Shown here: positions 8,066 through 16,881 of the stretch, piece by piece
How positions within the stretch are numbered: position 1 is the stretch's first letter
Layout: every line of letters starts with the position of its first letter
NCBI RefSeq assembly: GCF_003946555.1
Contig: NZ_RHOO01000005.1
Location: 62,001-126,000 of the forward strand
DNA: 64,000 nt
DNA from: Companilactobacillus hulinensis
GTDB taxonomy: Bacteria; Bacillota; Bacilli; Lactobacillales; Lactobacillaceae
Direction: 5' to 3'
The notes under the pieces: generated by a model
Database searches by the model: none
Told to the model about the DNA's origin: nothing
The model's input: only the letters and a program-made list of their open reading frames with translations
Position numbers and translations under genes: made by a program

Positions 8066-8344
8066 CATGAATCAACTTTTTTTGAGAAATATATCTGCTA
8101 GGTACGCCTGTTTAAAAATATTTAAGATAGTTACAAGTGATTTGAACAAAAGCAATCAGCACAACTTGTTATCGAACATATTTTCTACTGGTTGGTTCTT
8201 TTCTACCTATATTAGTAATGGAATTTCATTTTATTAAAATACCAGTTGGCTTTTTTGAGCATAATATAATTATATTTATTTCACAAAGAAGTTTTTACGT
8301 CATGGTTCAACTGGAGTGACTGGCTTACAGACAATGATGACTTG

Positions 8345-8403
8345 TGAAAGCGGTTCTATGCGTTGACATACCGTTAAGCTGGAATATAATGGAACCGTTA
8401 TCA
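8345..8403 (+). promoter_or_regulatory. PTS operon promoter with overlapping cre (CcpA) site
   Basis: TTGACA (8363-8368), a 16-base spacer and TATAAT (8385-8390) form a strong promoter. TGGAACCGTTATCA at 8390-8403 matches the cre pattern TGNAANCGNNNNCA and covers the transcription start, where bound CcpA blocks initiation. A near-cre, TGAAAGCGGTTCTA, lies at 8345-8358 just upstream of the -35. The rest of the 7996-8493 gap is AT-rich with no further gene. Confidence 0.75.
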
Positions 8404-8493
8404 TAAATAAACAAATTTACACAATAAGAAACAAATATAGAACATTATATAACATGTTTAAATAATTGTTTCGATTGAAGGGAGGTGAAAAAT

Positions 8494-8988
8494 ATGGCTG
8501 CAAATATCTTGTTAACTCGTATTGATAACAGATTGGTTCACGGACAAGTTGGTGTTACATGGACAAAGTCCTTAGGTGCAAACTTGATCCTAGTTGCTAA
8601 TGATGCTGCTGCAGATGATACACTTCAACAAAAGTTGATGTCTACTACTGCTGATTCATCAGGTGCCGGAATTCGTTTCTTCACATTGGAGAAGACAATC
8701 AAAATTATCAGTAAAGCTGCTGATAGACAACACATATTTATCGTTGTAAAAACACCTGCTGATGCACTTACTCTAGTAAAAGGAGGTGTGCCAATCAAGG
8801 AAATCAACGTTGGTAATATGCACTTTGCCCAAGGCAAGACTGAAATTACGAAGAAAGTTTATGCAGATGCTACTGATAAGGACAATCTTCTTGCTTTAGC
8901 AAATGCTGGTGTCAAGATTTACATTCAAGATTACCCAGGAGACAAGCAATATCCTATTACTGATGATCTTTTGAGCAAGGTTGAATAG
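8494..8988 (+). CDS. PTS mannose/galactosamine-family EIIB component
   Basis: The 164-residue cytosolic EIIB of the mannose superfamily accepts phosphate from EIIA on His16 (RIDNRLVHGQVG) and passes it to the incoming sugar. The start ATG 8494 follows GGGAGGTG; an upstream in-frame GTG overlaps that ribosome site and is rejected. It is first of four genes (B, C, D, A), all with separate ribosome sites. Divergence from lacRABCD suggests that the sugar enters as galactose 6-phosphate or a related substrate such as tagatose; the exact sugar is inference. Confidence 0.9.
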   Translation: MAANILLTRIDNRLVHGQVGVTWTKSLGANLILVANDAAADDTLQQKLMSTTADSSGAGIRFFTLEKTIKIISKAADRQHIFIVVKTPADALTLVKGGVPIKEINVGNMHFAQGKTEITKKVYADATDKDNLLALANAGVKIYIQDYPGDKQYPITDDLLSKVE

Positions 8989-9024
8989 TTATAAGTTTCG
9001 AACTTATTTACGGGGGTGAATTAA

Positions 9025-9825
9025 GTGACGATTACATTAACACAAGGAATCCTGATTGCAGTTTGGGCAATGATTGCTGGACTTGATTGCTGGTTACAGG
9101 CATTCTACATTTTCAGACCTATCATTGTTTGTACAATTACAGGATTAATATTAGGAGATCTACAGCTAGGTGTTATTGCCGGTGGACTTACTGAATTAGC
9201 CTTTGCCGGACTAACTCCTGCTGGTGGTACACAACCACCAAACACAGTACTATGTGGTATTATGACCGTTGTTATTGCTGCATCAAATAACACTGCACCA
9301 ACAACAGCTATTGGTCTATCATTACCATTTGCTATGCTTATGCAATATATTCTTTTGTTCTACTATTCATCATTCTCACTTTTCATGTCAAAATTTGACA
9401 AGTATGCTGAAGAGGGAGACGCAAAGTCATTTAAGCGCTTGAACTATATTCCGCTTATTATCGTTGTATTGTCATTCGGTATTGTTGCATTCTTGAGTGC
9501 CTATGCTGCTCAAGCACCAATGCACCAACTAGTTACATCAATGCCTCAATGGTTAACACACGGATTTGAACTTGCCGGTGGTATTTTACCAGCCGTTGGT
9601 TTTGCTATGTTACTAAAAGTTATGTTGAAACCACAATACTTCCCATATCTATTGATCGGATTTGTTGTTGCTTCAATGATTCCATTTAGCAACGTTTTAC
9701 CTGTTGCTTTGATTGGTGTTGTATTCGCAATGATCGAATACTACAGAAGTCGTAGCGATGCGAAAACTGAAGCTAAGTTGAAAGAACTTGAGACGAAAGG
9801 TGATGACATGGAAGATGGTATCTAA
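9025..9825 (+). CDS. PTS mannose/galactosamine-family EIIC component
   Basis: The 266-residue polytopic membrane subunit begins at a GTG preceded by GGGGGTGAA. It has the mannose-family EIIC features GLDCWLQAFYIFRPI, GDLQLGVIAGGLTELAFAGLTPAGG and a C-terminal half of several transmembrane helices, ending in a short charged tail. With EIID it forms the sugar channel. Its end overlaps the start of EIID. Confidence 0.9.
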   Translation: MTITLTQGILIAVWAMIAGLDCWLQAFYIFRPIIVCTITGLILGDLQLGVIAGGLTELAFAGLTPAGGTQPPNTVLCGIMTVVIAASNNTAPTTAIGLSLPFAMLMQYILLFYYSSFSLFMSKFDKYAEEGDAKSFKRLNYIPLIIVVLSFGIVAFLSAYAAQAPMHQLVTSMPQWLTHGFELAGGILPAVGFAMLLKVMLKPQYFPYLLIGFVVASMIPFSNVLPVALIGVVFAMIEYYRSRSDAKTEAKLKELETKGDDMEDGI

Positions 9826-10648
9826 AGTTGAAGATGTAAAGTCTGATAAAAAAGACGGAAAAAAGAAGAGTTTATTTACTAATCATGAAATTTCCATGTT
9901 AGGTATCCGTTCAAACTTGGTTCAAGCATCATTCTCTTATGAACGTATGCATGCCCCAGGCTGGACATGGGCCCAACTCCCATTCTGGGAAAAGATTTAC
10001 AAAGATGATAAACAAGGCTTGAAAGATGTTATGACAGATAACATGGAATTCATCAACAGTTCACCACCTTTGTACCCTATCCTTATGGGACTTCTACTAA
10101 CAATGGAAGAAGATCACGTTGATCGTACAACTATTAAAGGTTTAAAGAACGCTTTGTTCGGCCCTATGGCTGGTATTGGTGATGCCATATTCTGGTTCAC
10201 TATCATGCCTATCGCCGGTGGTATTGCTGCATCAATCGCTAAGAATGGTAACGTCCTTGGACCATTGCTATTCTTCGCCGTATACGTATTCCTATTCTGG
10301 TCACGTATTCCATTAGCTCACTTAGGTTATAACTTAGGTACTAGAGCTATTGATGTTATCGAAGATAATTCAAAGATTATCTCACACGTTGCATCAATTC
10401 TTGGATTAACTGTTATCGGTGGTTTGATTGCTTCATACGTTAAGATGTCATTGACTATTAATATCGGTGCTGGTAACGGAGCTATCAACCTACAGAAACA
10501 ATTGCTAGATAAGATCTTTCCAAATATCCTACCATTTGCCTTTGTATTCTTACTATATTGGCTATTAAGAAAGAAAGTTAACCCAATCTGGTTGATCGTC
10601 TTAACTTTCGTACTTGCCATTGTAATGTCTGCACTTGGTTGGATGTAA
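9815..10648 (+). CDS. PTS mannose/galactosamine-family EIID component
   Basis: The EIID subunit shows the family core RSNLVQASFSYERMHAPGW, followed by PLYPILMGLLLTMEE, GLKNALFGPMAGIGDAIFW and C-terminal membrane helices. Several in-frame starts lie inside the end of EIIC (GTG 9800, ATG 9803, ATG 9815). I use 9815, for which AAAGGTG at 9796-9802 is about 12 bases upstream; 9803 is possible. Either way the genes overlap, implying translational coupling with EIIC. Confidence 0.85.
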   Translation: MVSKVEDVKSDKKDGKKKSLFTNHEISMLGIRSNLVQASFSYERMHAPGWTWAQLPFWEKIYKDDKQGLKDVMTDNMEFINSSPPLYPILMGLLLTMEEDHVDRTTIKGLKNALFGPMAGIGDAIFWFTIMPIAGGIAASIAKNGNVLGPLLFFAVYVFLFWSRIPLAHLGYNLGTRAIDVIEDNSKIISHVASILGLTVIGGLIASYVKMSLTINIGAGNGAINLQKQLLDKIFPNILPFAFVFLLYWLLRKKVNPIWLIVLTFVLAIVMSALGWM

Positions 10649-10665
10649 TAGGAGGTAACTAATTA

Positions 10666-11103
10666 GTGACTGAAATTAATCTAATTGTAAGTGGTCATGG
10701 TGGATTCGCATCTGGTATGCAAGCTGCGCTGCATTTATTGAGTGCAATTCCTGATAATTGGTCATTCATTGACTTCAAGGATGGTATGTCAGATAAGGAT
10801 CTTAAAAAAGAATTTGAAAAAGTTTTAGATGCTGCACCTGATCAACAATTTGTCATGTTTACAGATTTAGCTGGAGGAACACCATTCAAAGTTGCTGCTG
10901 CTATCTCATATGAGAATAAAAATATTCAAACAGTTGCTGGATGTAATCTGGGATCATTGCTTGAATCAATCTATTCAACATATGAAGATGCCAATGACAT
11001 GGCGGATAAGTTAGTATCCATCTCTAAAGAGGGTACACAACATTTCGTTATGGATGATGACTCAACTAATCAAAACGATGATGAAGAGTCGGATGGTATT
11101 TAG
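10666..11103 (+). CDS. PTS mannose-family EIIA component
   Basis: The 145-residue EIIA begins at GTG with AGGAGGT eight to nine bases upstream. IVSGHGGFASGMQ places the phosphorylated histidine at residue 11, and TDLAGGTPFKVAA is the second conserved loop. It takes phosphate from HPr and gives it to EIIB. The acidic tail (about the last 15 residues) is not conserved in the family. As a free EIIA it completes the transporter; a terminator follows. Confidence 0.88.
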   Translation: MTEINLIVSGHGGFASGMQAALHLLSAIPDNWSFIDFKDGMSDKDLKKEFEKVLDAAPDQQFVMFTDLAGGTPFKVAAAISYENKNIQTVAGCNLGSLLESIYSTYEDANDMADKLVSISKEGTQHFVMDDDSTNQNDDEESDGI

Positions 11104-11107
11104 AATA

Positions 11108-11148
11108 AAAGAAGGCAGATATCTCCTGATATCGGTCTTTTTTTTGTC
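11108..11148 (+). terminator. Intrinsic terminator of the PTS operon
   Basis: A hairpin built on GATATC/GATATC with an interrupted GAAGGC/GGTCTT extension is followed by a run of eight T. Confidence 0.65.
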
Positions 11149-11167
11149 TTGTTTTGTTTTGCGTTTG

Positions 11168-11350
11168 GTTTCCGTCTCCAGGAATGAGAATCTTCACCTG
11201 CTATGCGGAACGGATCGAGCCGTGGTCTCGATCCTCGGTTTGAAGCCTTGTTAAGTTCGACAAGTCTCCAAACTCGCCCGGTGTTGTAAGAGCTAAAGCT
11301 CTAACATCACTTTCATAGCAGGTGAAGATTCTCATTCCTTGCGACTAATT
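11168..11350 (+). repeat. Family S structured intergenic element, copy S3 (+ orientation)
   Basis: The closing arm GGAATGAGAATCTTCACC pairs with GGTGAAGATTCTCATTCC over 18 bp. Inside are CTGCTATG/CATAGCAG, hairpin 1 (GATCGAG/CTCGATC), hairpin 2 (GTTTG..CTTGT/ACAAG..CAAAC) and hairpin 3 (AGAGCT/AGCTCT). It has the same plan as the other S copies but GGAACG and CCTCGG linkers. It is sense 3' of the PTS operon, after the terminator. The rest of 11351-11535 is AT-rich with no gene seen. Confidence 0.78.
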
Positions 11351-11536
11351 AATTCATGTAAACAAACGGAATTGTACCTCACTTACGCTTGTTACGAGAT
11401 TAGGTACGACTCCGTTTTTGTATACAAAATATAAAAAGTTAAAGTGTTTAAGTAAAGATATTGCAAACTTATAATTTAAATTCATTCAAAAATTATTCGG
11501 GAGCACCTAGCCACTTTGTACCAAAATTACGGAAAA

Positions 11537-11588
11537 GTTAATTAAGCCTAACAAACGGTTGAAACGGATTCAGCTTTCTTGTTATGAT
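11537..11588 (+). promoter_or_regulatory. Promoter of the metal ABC operon
   Basis: TTGAAA (11559-11564), an 18-base spacer and TATGAT (11583-11588) precede the ATP-binding gene. An imperfect palindrome with GTTA/TAAC ends (11537-11552) overlaps the upstream side and could be a metalloregulator site of DtxR/MntR type; that part is a guess. Confidence 0.5.
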
Positions 11589-11629
11589 ATGAATAAGCAA
11601 TTAGGAATAACTAAAAATGGAGGGTCACT

Positions 11630-12367
11630 ATGATAGATATTAGAGACCTCACCGTTGCTTACGATGACACACCGGTTTTTACTGATGTTGCCGTTCAATT
11701 TAACGCAGGCAAAATAACTGGAATCATCGGGCCAAATGGTGCAGGTAAGTCAACACTTATTAAAGCAGTACTAGGTCTGATCAAATCGCAAGAAGGGACG
11801 GTCACTTATAATGACCGCCCCTTTAGTGAAGTTCAGAAAAAAGTAGCATACGTTGAACAAAGAAAGGAACTGGACCTTAACTTCCCAATTAATGTTTTGG
11901 ATGTCGTTATAACGGGTACTTATGGTCAATTGGGACTGTTCCGCAATCCTGGTAAAAAAGAGAAACTTGCCAGTCAAGAAGCACTCAAACAAGTCTCACT
12001 AGAGGAGTTTGCTAGTCGACAAATCGGTAATCTTTCTGGTGGACAGCTTCAAAGAGTGTTCGTTGCAAGAACCATCGTTCAGGAAGCTGACATTATCATT
12101 ATGGACGAGCCATTCGTTGGAATAGACCTCCAGAGTGAAACAGCAATAATGAAGATTATGAAACAATGGCGAGATGACAATAAGACAATTATCGTTGTTC
12201 ACCATGATTTGAATAAGGTTTCGAAATACTTTGATGATTTGGTTATTATGAATCACGGCATCTTGGATTATGGTCCAACTGCTAGGGTCTATAATGCTCA
12301 AAACATTGAGCAAGCCTTTAGTTCTGACCTTTCTGACGTACTATTCGAAGAGGAGGTAGGATCATAA
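11630..12367 (+). CDS. Mn/Zn-type metal ABC transporter, ATP-binding protein
   Basis: The 245-residue ATPase has Walker A GPNGAGKST (about residue 35), Q-loop region VEQRKELDLNFP, signature LSGGQLQRV and Walker B IIMDEPFVGID, all as in ZnuC/MntB/PsaB-type importers. GGAGGGTCACT precedes the ATG. Its TAA overlaps the ATG of the permease by one base (TAATG), so the two are translationally coupled. It powers uptake of a divalent metal together with the next two genes. Confidence 0.92.
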   Translation: MIDIRDLTVAYDDTPVFTDVAVQFNAGKITGIIGPNGAGKSTLIKAVLGLIKSQEGTVTYNDRPFSEVQKKVAYVEQRKELDLNFPINVLDVVITGTYGQLGLFRNPGKKEKLASQEALKQVSLEEFASRQIGNLSGGQLQRVFVARTIVQEADIIIMDEPFVGIDLQSETAIMKIMKQWRDDNKTIIVVHHDLNKVSKYFDDLVIMNHGILDYGPTARVYNAQNIEQAFSSDLSDVLFEEEVGS

Positions 12368-13260
12368 TGTTAAATTCAATAACTGAATTCATTACAGCTC
12401 TTGGTAAGTATGATTTCCTACAGAGTGCATTATTAACAGCCGTTATGGTTGGTGTGATGTCGGGAATCATCGGTAGCTTCATTATTTTACGCGGAATGTC
12501 ACTGATGGGAGACGCTATCTCTCACGCAGTTCTTCCAGGTGTGGCGATTGCCTACATGCTTGGCATCAATATATTACTGGGTGCATCAGTCTTTGGTATT
12601 CTTGCTGCAATTCTGATTGGATTTGTGGCATCGCATAGTAAAATCAAGACGGATACTTCAATTGGGATAGTCTTCAGTGCCTTTTATGCGTTGGGATTCA
12701 TTCTGATTTCAATGGCGGAAAGTACAACTAACCTGCATCATATCTTGTTTGGTAATATCTTGGCGGTTAGTGATAGCGATATTATGACTACAGCTGTGGT
12801 ATTAGCATTAGTGATTTTATTTGTTTCAATTTTTTACAAGGAATTACTCGTTACGTCGTTTGACGAAACCTATGCCAAGACATATGGTCTTAAGACGCAA
12901 GTAATCCACTATGCATTGATGCTGGTCTTAACATTAGTGACTGTATCGGCGTTACAAACGGTCGGTATCATCTTAGTAGTCGCAATGTTGATAACCCCTG
13001 CGGCCACGTCATTTTTGTGGACAGATAGACTATCAATAATGTTATATTTATCAGCTGGAGTTGGAGTGGTTTCATCAGTCACAGGTCTTTATCTGAGTTA
13101 CACGTTCAATTGGGCATCTGGTCCAGCAATTGTTCTGGTTGCTGCAATGTTGTTTGCAGTCTCGTTTGTTGTTTCTCCAAAACAAGGGTTCTTATTTAAG
13201 AAGCGTACCCGCAAAACGGAGGTAGAGGAGGGACTCAAGTATGAAACGAATATTGACTAG
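12367..13260 (+). CDS. Mn/Zn-type metal ABC transporter, permease
   Basis: The 297-residue membrane protein has about eight to nine hydrophobic segments and the ABC-3 family signatures MGDAISHAVLPGVAIAY near residue 50 and TVGIILVVAMLITPAATSFL near residue 200. It is the channel subunit of a cluster A-I metal importer. The end overlaps the start of the binding-protein gene by about 20 bases. The C-terminal tail is cytosolic, basic and then acidic. Confidence 0.92.
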   Translation: MLNSITEFITALGKYDFLQSALLTAVMVGVMSGIIGSFIILRGMSLMGDAISHAVLPGVAIAYMLGINILLGASVFGILAAILIGFVASHSKIKTDTSIGIVFSAFYALGFILISMAESTTNLHHILFGNILAVSDSDIMTTAVVLALVILFVSIFYKELLVTSFDETYAKTYGLKTQVIHYALMLVLTLVTVSALQTVGIILVVAMLITPAATSFLWTDRLSIMLYLSAGVGVVSSVTGLYLSYTFNWASGPAIVLVAAMLFAVSFVVSPKQGFLFKKRTRKTEVEEGLKYETNID

Positions 13261-14185
13261 TTTTATTGCTGCAATCGCTATTGTCGGTGGAGTATTCTTC
13301 TTTCTCCACAATCGATCGAATACTACCTCGGTTGAAGCTGATAATCAGAAATTGCGAGTAGTTACGACTAATTCGATTCTGGAAGATATGGTTCATAATG
13401 TTGGTGGTGAAAGGATCGAGCTGTACAGTATTGTTAAGCGCGGCACTGATCCGCACGAGTATGAACCACAACCAAGTGATGTGTCCCAAGCGGTTGATGC
13501 CGATGTGATATTTCATAACGGTCTGAATCTTGAAACTGGTGGTAATGGTTGGTTCAGCAAGCTGGTCGAAACCTCTAATAAAAAATTTGATGAAGACGTC
13601 TTCGCTGCAAGTGATGGTGTTAAGACACAGCATCTAACAACTAATAAAGATGAAATCGATCCTCATGCTTGGCTGGACTTAGAAAATGGGATCATCTATG
13701 TTAAGAACATCACCAAAGTGCTGAAAAATAAGGATCCTAAGAATGCTGACTATTATCAGAAGAATGCCGATGAATATATTGTTAAACTGACAAAGCTCCA
13801 CGAGTCAGCACAGTCTAAGTTCTCAGATATTCCAGAAAGCCAGCGTTTGTTGGTAACTTCAGAAGGAGCATTCAAATATTTCTCCAGAGCCTATAATTTG
13901 AAACCAACTTATATATGGGAGATAAATACTGAATCACAAGGAACTCCTGAACAGATGGAACAATTACTCTCAAAAATCAAAAATTCGGATGTAAAAAGTT
14001 TGTTTGTAGAAACATCGGTTTCTCCGAAATCAATGAATAAAGTATCTAAAGAGACAGGGTTGCCAATTTATTCAAAAGTGTTCACTGATTCGTTAGCTAA
14101 TGAAGGCACAATCGGTGATACATATTACACGATGATGAAGTGGAATCTTGATAAAATTCATGAAGGATTATCTGGAACAAAATAA
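13241..14185 (+). CDS. Mn/Zn-type metal ABC transporter, substrate-binding protein
   Basis: The 314-residue cluster A-I binding protein shows the expected four metal ligands: His in RGTDPHEYEP (about 68), His in DEIDPHAWLD (about 141), Glu in VTSEGAFKY (about 208) and Asp in KVFTDSLANE (about 283). This His-His-Glu-Asp set is the Mn-type arrangement of PsaA/MntC rather than a Zn-type His-rich loop, which is absent. Unlike most Firmicute homologues no lipobox cysteine is seen; the N-terminus is a single hydrophobic segment, so it is either membrane-anchored or secreted. GAGGAGGGA precedes the ATG. Confidence 0.88.
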   Translation: MKRILTSFIAAIAIVGGVFFFLHNRSNTTSVEADNQKLRVVTTNSILEDMVHNVGGERIELYSIVKRGTDPHEYEPQPSDVSQAVDADVIFHNGLNLETGGNGWFSKLVETSNKKFDEDVFAASDGVKTQHLTTNKDEIDPHAWLDLENGIIYVKNITKVLKNKDPKNADYYQKNADEYIVKLTKLHESAQSKFSDIPESQRLLVTSEGAFKYFSRAYNLKPTYIWEINTESQGTPEQMEQLLSKIKNSDVKSLFVETSVSPKSMNKVSKETGLPIYSKVFTDSLANEGTIGDTYYTMMKWNLDKIHEGLSGTK

Positions 14186-14220
14186 AGAGTCGCTGATTAA
14201 ATTCGGCGGCTCTTTTGTTT
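14185..14220 (+). terminator. Intrinsic terminator of the metal ABC operon
   Basis: AGAGTCGCTGA pairs with TCGGCGGCTCT (G-U pairs included) and is followed by TTTTGTTTT. Confidence 0.75.
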
Positions 14221-14413
14221 TGCATAATAGTACGTTTACTAAACGAAAATGAATAATAAAATGACCATTCAAGCATATAAATAGAAAAATATTGATAATT
14301 TCCTGCTTGCCAAATATTAAATTGTTAATATCCTGTTATAATTAAGTTAACGTACATTATGACGTATATACCACTATAAGCCATAAAGATTATATCTTTG
14401 AGGAGGGATGAGT

Positions 14414-16726
14414 ATGCTTGATAAAACTAAGGTTGCTAGATATGTTTCTATCATTTTTGTTCAGTTATTTGTTTTATTAGGTGTGTTTGTTTTTGGAGGT
14501 CAGGTTGTTGAGGCTTCGTATTTGTCTGAGACGCCACCATAAATGGACATTACTCAAGTAAGAGAAGCGCCTGTTTATGAAAAATATCCTAATGGGCAAT
14601 ATGATTACACCAAACCATTTATTGGTTACTCCCAAGGGGTATTTGCTAATTTACATAAAGATCTTACGAGTGATTCTCAAGGTGTTAAAGAACAAGATGA
14701 CAAGCTGCTTACTTTGTTAACCGGAGGCGTTAATAGTGCCATGCCATCACAGTCAGGATTCCCTAATGTTAATAATAATACCTATCCTGCCTCGTTAACA
14801 TTTGGTGGAAGTAATAATAAGCAAGGTGTTCTTTGGAGCAATGATGCTAATATGCTTGATTTAACTAAAAGCCAGACGTTTTCATTTTGGATAAATTCTA
14901 GTTATACGACTATGGAAGGCGGAATTGCGTTTGTACTTCAAAATGATCCTAATGAAATACAAGCGTTGTCAACTGTAACTAATAATTCGGCGTTATCTCT
15001 AGCACCGCAGGAAACATTGGGTGTTTGGGCATCAGATACGGGTAATCTTCTTCATACATCTGGAGCAATTCAAAATAGTTGGGCTCTTGAAATTGATAAT
15101 GATGTAAATAATCTAGGGTCAATTAATAATTCATTTGATATGGGTTTGACTCCAGGAAAAGCTCACATTATAACTGGATATCCTGGTAAAGAAAGTAGTT
15201 ATACAAAATTATCTAATGGTGCTTATCAATTGAATCAATCTAATCCGGATTATCATTTACTTGGCGGTGAAGGTTCCGGATATTATTGGCATCATTTGGT
15301 TGTTATGTATAATCCTAATAGTGACGGAAAAACTGCTGAGATAACTTATAAATTTAATGATATTTTGGAGAATGGTAAGAAAAATAATAACACGGGTACT
15401 GAGACTATAACTAATCCTATTGAATCATCACGACATGAAACAATTAATTTAAAAAATACATTCAATTTGGCTGATAGCCAGAAGAAGATTAGGTGGGGGC
15501 TAGTAGGATATGGAAATGCAACAATGACATCAGTAACACTTGAAAATATTTCTACATTGCTTGATGCAGATATTACCTCACAAGTATTAGATAATACACA
15601 GAATAAAACTTTAAATGACGAAAACAACTATGTTAATGCTGGAGATTCCGTAACTCTTAGATATAATTTAAAGTACACGGACGGACAATCAGATTGGGAT
15701 AGAATATTTGCTAATATTAATATTCCACAAGGATTAACCGTTACAGGTGGAACTATAACTTATGCCAACGGGGTTAAAGAGCTATTGAGTTCTTCTGAAG
15801 TTTCTGATGGAAAGTTTGGTCATTTAATGTCTAGTGCTTTAAATAAGTCAAATGATACTGCAGTTGTAGATATAAATACTGTTGCACCAACTCTGGTCAC
15901 AAAAGATACGGATGTCAAAGGTGAGACAGCTACTTTTGAAGGAAATTCATATGTTGGTAGCACAACAACTCAAGATTTTGTGATTAGAAATAATGTCACC
16001 AAGAAGTTGAATATTTCTAGTACAAGTCCTTCATATATATCAATTGAAAAATCTAAGGAAGCTACGATTAATGGTAGTTTAGAGTATGGAGACGGATCTG
16101 ATTTTGATGATTACGGTGCAGATTTGTATGTGAGTGTTAACGGTGAAAATCAAGAACCAGTTCAGATTACGACAAACAATGATAAAGCAAAAATTGATTT
16201 TGGACAGGTACTGTCTGGCAGTAATTTAAATACTGGAGATAATGTTGTAAAAATGTATGCAAAGGATTCTTATGGAAATACTTCAGAAACATTAACTTTT
16301 ACAATAAATGTAACGGATAAATATGCCAACGTGGAAGCCAGTCCAAAGTTTGAATTCAACGATATGAACAGTACTTATGTTGGAACAGTCAAACGCAAGG
16401 GCGACTGGAATGTGGTAGTCACTACCGCCAATTCTCCATGGGAGTTAACAGCATCTGCAACTAAATTGACCGGTAACAATGGCGATAACTTCTCTGGATC
16501 GATTGTTTACAAAGATGGCGATTCTGTGCAAACTATGCAGGACCAAACGGTAAAAATCGGTGGTTCGACTGAACCTCAAACAGGAACAATTGATATTGAA
16601 AAAGACTTTTGGAAGAATAATAGCGATGAAGGTATTCTGTTGCAGTCGACTGATGGTACTAAGATAAGTGATAATTACACAGGAGTAATTACTTGGAATT
16701 TAACTGATGCCCCCGAAAATAATTAA
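14414..16726 (+). pseudogene. WxL-domain surface protein with lectin-like N-terminal domain, signal peptide cut off by an in-frame TAA
   Basis: From ATG 14414 (GAGGAGG seven bases upstream) the frame encodes a signal peptide ending about VVEASYLSETPP, then a TAA at 14540-14542, and continues in the same frame for 728 more codons. The downstream part has a legume-lectin-like jelly-roll region (about the first 300 residues, with FSFWINSS and GIAFVLQND), middle beta-rich repeats, and a C-terminal WxL domain with SPWELTAS and ITWNLTDAP. Without readthrough or repair the mature protein has no signal peptide and cannot reach the wall. An internal ATG directly after the stop lacks a ribosome site. 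A sequencing error or recent nonsense mutation (for example CAA to TAA) is most likely. Confidence 0.75.
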
Positions 16727-16739
16727 TAATCAAAAATTG

Positions 16740-16770
16740 GACTCTTAATTTGTGAATTGAGAGTCTTTTT
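16740..16770 (+). terminator. Intrinsic terminator after the WxL gene
   Basis: GACTCTTAATT and AATTGAGAGTC pair around TGTG, followed by eight T. Confidence 0.85.
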
Positions 16771-16881
16771 TTTATTTTCATGATATTTATGTAAATTGAA
16801 ATTACGAAAGATGAAATGTATACATAATTGATAAGACTATGATGTTAATGGAAGAAATAAAACATTGGGGAGGGAACATTT

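Noticed and set aside
8010-8237. Open frame of 75 codons in the lac/PTS divergent gap
   Set aside because: It covers the lacR promoter and repeats, has no ribosome site and no recognisable protein pattern.
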